A stretch of 64,000 nucleotides of DNA. It comes from CAVZVW01 sp963778845. Lineage in GTDB: Bacteria; Actinomycetota; Actinomycetes; Actinomycetales; Kineosporiaceae. A program made the translations under genes and the position numbers. Numbering within the stretch: the stretch's first letter is position 1; each line of letters opens with the position of its first letter. Shown here one piece after another: positions 61,022 to 64,000 of this stretch. The notes below the pieces were generated by a model. The model did no database searches. It saw only the letters and a program-made list of their open reading frames with translations, and was not told where the DNA came from. Where the stretch lies: NCBI GenBank assembly GCA_963778845.1, contig CAVZVW010000001.1, positions 496,001 through 560,000 of the forward strand, in the 5' to 3' direction.

Positions 61022-62305
61022 ATGCCCGAGCCCACCGGTGGTGGCTCCGCGCACCGCCCTCCGCGGCCCTCGCTGCAGATCACGGCCGCGGCGGACCCGG
61101 CGCTGCTCGACCTGCCGTGGCAGATCCCGCTCGAGGAGTGGCCTGCCAGCAGGCTCGCCGCGCTCCCCCGCGGGATCTCCCGGCACGTGGTGCGTTTCGC
61201 CCGGCTGTCGGGCACGGTCATCGCTGTCAAGGAGATCTCGGAAGACCTGGCCCGCCGGGAGTACGAGCTGCTGAGAGCGCTGCAGCGGCTGGACCTGCCG
61301 ACGGTCGTCCCACTCGGCGTGGTCACCGGGCGGACCGCCGCCGACGGCGCGCCGCTGGACCCCGCCCTCGTCACCCGCCACCTGCAGTTCTCGCTGCCGT
61401 ACCGTGCCCTGTTCAGCCAGTCGCTGCGCACCGACACCGCGACCCGGCTCGTCGACGCCCTCGCCGTGCTGCTGGTCCGGGTGCATCTGGCCGGTTTCTA
61501 CTGGGGCGACGTGTCGCTGTCCAACACCTTGTTCCGGCGCGATGCGGGAGCCTTCGCCGCCTACCTCGTGGACGCCGAGACCGGCGACCTGCACGCCCGC
61601 CTCAGTCCCGGGCAGCGCGACTACGACCTCGACCTCGCGAGGACCAACACCATCGGGGAGCTCATGGACCTCCAGGCCGGTGGGGTGCTCGACGAGAGCC
61701 TGGACCCGGTGGCCGTCGGCGACATCGTCGTCGAGAGGTACCACAGCCTCTGGGCCGAGCTGACCGGCCCGGAGTCCTTCGAGCGCGGGGAACGCTGGCG
61801 GGTCGACGCACGGATCCGCAGGCTCAACGAACTGGGCTTCGACGTCGGCGAGCTGCAGATCTCCACCGACATCGCCGGCACGAGCGTGATGGTCGAGCCG
61901 AAGGTCGTCGACGCCGGCCATCACTCCCGGCGGCTGCTCCGGCTGACCGGCCTCGACGTCGAGGAGAACCAGGCTCGCCGGCTGCTCAACGACCTGGACA
62001 GCTACCGCGCCGAGGCACGCCGGCAGGCCGACGACGAGGAGATCATCGCCCACGAGTGGCTCGCGCGCTGCTTCGAGCCCGTTGTGCGCGCCGTCCCCAA
62101 GGCCCTGTGCGGCAAGCTGGAGCCGGCCGAGGTCTACCACGAGGTGCTCGAGCACCGGTGGTACCTCTCCGAGCGCAGCCGGTCCGACGTCGGGCTGTCC
62201 GAGGCAGTCGGGAGCTACATCGCCCAGGTGCTCGTGCACAAGCCCGACGAGGCCGCGGTGCTGGGGGTCGACACGCTGGAGCACCCCGTGGTGGCGGACG
62301 ACTAG
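61022..62305 (+). CDS. DUF4032 protein with kinase-like N-terminal fold
   Basis: A 427-aa protein. The N-terminal 230 residues look like an InaA/Kdo-kinase-like fold: AVKEISEDLARREYELL (nucleotide-binding lysine and glutamate), VHLAGFYWGDVSLSNTLF (catalytic-loop aspartate and asparagine) and VDAETGDLH (metal aspartate). The C-terminal DUF4032 part includes ELQISTDIAGTSVMVEPKVVDAGHHSRRL and HRWYLSERSRSDVGL. It may be a small-molecule or lipid kinase, but no substrate is known. The start ATG 61022 could be replaced by ATG 61012 out of frame only, so it is firm. Confidence 0.82.
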   Translation: MPEPTGGGSAHRPPRPSLQITAAADPALLDLPWQIPLEEWPASRLAALPRGISRHVVRFARLSGTVIAVKEISEDLARREYELLRALQRLDLPTVVPLGVVTGRTAADGAPLDPALVTRHLQFSLPYRALFSQSLRTDTATRLVDALAVLLVRVHLAGFYWGDVSLSNTLFRRDAGAFAAYLVDAETGDLHARLSPGQRDYDLDLARTNTIGELMDLQAGGVLDESLDPVAVGDIVVERYHSLWAELTGPESFERGERWRVDARIRRLNELGFDVGELQISTDIAGTSVMVEPKVVDAGHHSRRLLRLTGLDVEENQARRLLNDLDSYRAEARRQADDEEIIAHEWLARCFEPVVRAVPKALCGKLEPAEVYHEVLEHRWYLSERSRSDVGLSEAVGSYIAQVLVHKPDEAAVLGVDTLEHPVVADD

Positions 62306-62352
62306 GGCGGGCCCTTTCGAGTGGCTGACGAGCAGGCAGGGACGAGGCGGCG

Positions 62353-63756
62353 TCAGCGCATCGCGTAGGCCAGGGCAGCCCTCAGCGCACCGACCGCGGC
62401 GGGATCGCCGGCCAGCGACACCTCGCCATGACCGGTCCGTCCCCACAGCCAGGCGTAGACCCCGGCAGCAGAGCCGCTGACCTCGGCGTCCGCGTCGGCC
62501 GGGATCTGGTGGGCCTCGGCGATGCGCCCGTGCAGGCCGACCGTCCAGGCCACCCCGCCCGATACGACCCGCACGACGCATCCGCCGTCGGCCCGGTCGG
62601 CCAGTCGCGTGCCGAGCCACAGGTGCATGACCTCGTCGACGCCGTCCTGGGCGACCCTCTCCTCCACCCACCACTCGCGCCCCAGCGCGTCGAGCACGTC
62701 CGCGGCGTGCACGGCGAGCTCGTGGGCCATCCGACGACGCCAGAACCCGATCGAGGCGTCGGACGGCGACCATGTCGCCGCGGGGGTGTCCGCGGGCCGA
62801 GCTTCCAGAGCGGCGTGCATGGCCCGCCATCCCGAGGCGAACCAACGCAGGACGTCGCCGTCCGGCGGGGCGTGCGTGATGTCCTGAGGGCGGCGACCCT
62901 GCTCGACCCATGCCGGGATCAGCCGATGGATGACGCCCAGATGGCGCAGAACCTCCCCGACGGTCCAGCCGGGGCAGGCGGGCACCGGGGTGGCGAGCGC
63001 CTGTTCTGGCGAGTCGGCCGAGCCGGCCCGGGCGCCGGCCATGACCGCCGACTCGACCGCGCGGGCGTAGGCGTCGATCACGTCGAGCCACTGCACGGCG
63101 GCCTCGTCCGTGGGCGGCAGCCCCACGGAGCCGGTGTCCCAGAAGGCTCTGGGGTACACGAGCCTGCCGGGCAGCATCGAGGCCACCGCGTCGTCGTCCA
63201 GCACGACGACCTGGAACGCCCGCTCGGGGATGCGCTCTGACGGCCGGCGCAGGGCCAGGTCGGCCGCGGCCACGAACCCGAAACGGGCGTACAGCGCAGG
63301 GTTGCCCTCCAGCACCACCATCGCCTCGCCACGGGCCCGAGCTGTGGCGAGGGCTGCGTCCACGAGCGCGCGAGCGATGCCCCGGCCCTGGCGGTCGGGG
63401 CGGGTCGCGAGCGGGGAGAGGACGGCGACCGTGTGCGTCCTGGGCGACGGCGCGTCGTCGGCTGCCGCACCGCCGAGCCGAGCACCAGGAGGGTCCTGCT
63501 CGACCTCGGCGTGCGAGAGCAGGACGTAGCCGACGACCTCGCCGGCGCCATCGTCGCCTTCCTCGCCGCCCTCCGCCCCGGCGTCCTCGTCGCCCTCCTC
63601 CGCGACCAGCGCCATCGCGGGGACATATCCGGGAGAGCCTCGTAGCCGGTCAACGAGACCGCCGACCGACTCGCCGGGAAAGGCGGCCTCGAGGAGTGCC
63701 CGCACGGCTTCGTGGTCGTCGGCATGCTCGGTCCGGATGTGGACCATCCTGGTCAC
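62353..63756 (-). CDS. GNAT acetyltransferase fused to a mycothiol-type maleylpyruvate isomerase domain
   Basis: A 467-aa two-domain protein. The first 210 residues are a GNAT domain with an acidic Gly/Glu-rich insertion (about 53-72) and the acetyl-CoA motif LATRPDRQGRGIARALVD, then YARFGF. Residues about 220-467 are a DinB-like metal-binding domain (PACPGWTVGEVLRHLGVIH, MAHELAVHAADVLD) with a sterol-carrier-like end. GTG 63756 overlaps the upstream methyltransferase stop as GTGA; ATG 63747 is also possible. Both domains are uninterrupted in one frame. A link between acetylation and mycothiol chemistry is inference. Confidence 0.82.
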   Translation of the reverse strand: MTRMVHIRTEHADDHEAVRALLEAAFPGESVGGLVDRLRGSPGYVPAMALVAEEGDEDAGAEGGEEGDDGAGEVVGYVLLSHAEVEQDPPGARLGGAAADDAPSPRTHTVAVLSPLATRPDRQGRGIARALVDAALATARARGEAMVVLEGNPALYARFGFVAAADLALRRPSERIPERAFQVVVLDDDAVASMLPGRLVYPRAFWDTGSVGLPPTDEAAVQWLDVIDAYARAVESAVMAGARAGSADSPEQALATPVPACPGWTVGEVLRHLGVIHRLIPAWVEQGRRPQDITHAPPDGDVLRWFASGWRAMHAALEARPADTPAATWSPSDASIGFWRRRMAHELAVHAADVLDALGREWWVEERVAQDGVDEVMHLWLGTRLADRADGGCVVRVVSGGVAWTVGLHGRIAEAHQIPADADAEVSGSAAGVYAWLWGRTGHGEVSLAGDPAAVGALRAALAYAMR

Positions 63757-64000
63757 CCGCGCCGGCGAGCGACCTCGTAGAGCGCGACCCCGGCCGCGAC
63801 GCCGGCGTTCAGCGACTCCATCTGGCCCGCCATCGGGATCGAGACGAGCACGTCGCAGGTGGCTCGCACGAGGCGAGACAGCCCCTTGCCCTCCGAGCCG
63901 AGCACGATGACCAGCGCGTCGGTGGCGGCGTCGAGCGACGCGAGCGCGACGTCGCCGTCGGCGTCGAGGCCGACGACGAAGCAGCCTGCCCTCTGCAGGT
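63753..64000 (-). CDS. rlmB: C-terminus of a TrmH/SpoU-family 23S rRNA methyltransferase
   Basis: The last 81 residues of a SPOUT methyltransferase cut by the window end. The SAM-binding trefoil-knot motifs are present: ALVIVLGSEGKGLSRLVR and the final SIPMAGQMESLNAGVAAGVAL, followed by YEVARRRG. This matches RlmB, which 2'-O-methylates G2251 of 23S rRNA, though other TrmH paralogues cannot be excluded. The stop overlaps the GNAT-fusion start. Confidence 0.88.
   Translation of the reverse strand, partial: LQRAGCFVVGLDADGDVALASLDAATDALVIVLGSEGKGLSRLVRATCDVLVSIPMAGQMESLNAGVAAGVALYEVARRRG

Overview
The window is very GC-rich DNA from an actinobacterium, most likely a member of the Micrococcales; this is inferred from gene content, not from a search. 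Supporting signs are a PhoP-type regulator, YcnI/CopC-CopD copper proteins, DUF3263, DUF1876 and DUF4032 proteins, a WXG100 protein, a HelD/HelR-like ATPase, several mycothiol-type DinB/maleylpyruvate isomerase proteins, GroEL under CIRCE operators, and many genes that start 6-8 nt after a TANNNT -10 box (leaderless mRNAs).

Left part (1-14.4 kb): the end of a receiver-like protein, a PhoP/PhoR-like two-component pair, a 78-aa orphan gene with its own terminator, a membrane-anchored HtrA protease followed by a probable 6C small RNA, an HD hydrolase, DUF4031 and metallo-beta-lactamase proteins, a WXG100 protein, the HelD/HelR-like ATPase and a four-gene copper cluster. From 14.4 to 23.2 kb, all on the minus strand, lies a cox-type molybdenum hydroxylase locus: coxD-like ATPase, two mycothiol-type proteins, coxE, coxF/xdhC, then the small, large and FAD subunits. 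The large subunit carries AYRGAGR, the form II signature, so CO oxidation is not proven. Cofactor genes moaA, moaD, moaE and a MocA/MobA-like nucleotidyltransferase follow at 29.7-34.1 kb.

Middle part (23-46 kb): aldose epimerase, a ROK repressor divergent from xylAB with matching palindromic operators, a GT39-type membrane glycosyltransferase, a glycogen-debranching-type glucosidase, a SIMPL-domain protein, groEL with two CIRCE elements, a family A DNA polymerase-like protein, a cold shock protein, LytR_C and DUF3263 proteins, a PLP decarboxylase, uracil-DNA glycosylase and an SGNH hydrolase.

Right part (46-64 kb): a YtcJ-like amidohydrolase, DUF1876, an acetyl-CoA hydrolase/transferase, and then the most unusual locus: a 165-aa orphan followed by a 725-aa CHAT caspase-like protease with a proline-rich linker, one membrane segment and outside Fn3- and DUF11-like domains. 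Next is a 2.9-kb mini-island between an intact tRNA-Thr(TGT) and a 32-bp copy of its 3' half. It holds a class II Fic gene, a frameshifted HTH gene and no recognisable integrase. Beyond it lie a Ser/Thr kinase, a CBS protein, a LacI regulator broken by one base, an MsiK/UgpC-type ABC ATPase with a structured leader, a DUF4032 protein, a GNAT-mycothiol fusion and the C-terminus of an RlmB-type methyltransferase cut by the window end.
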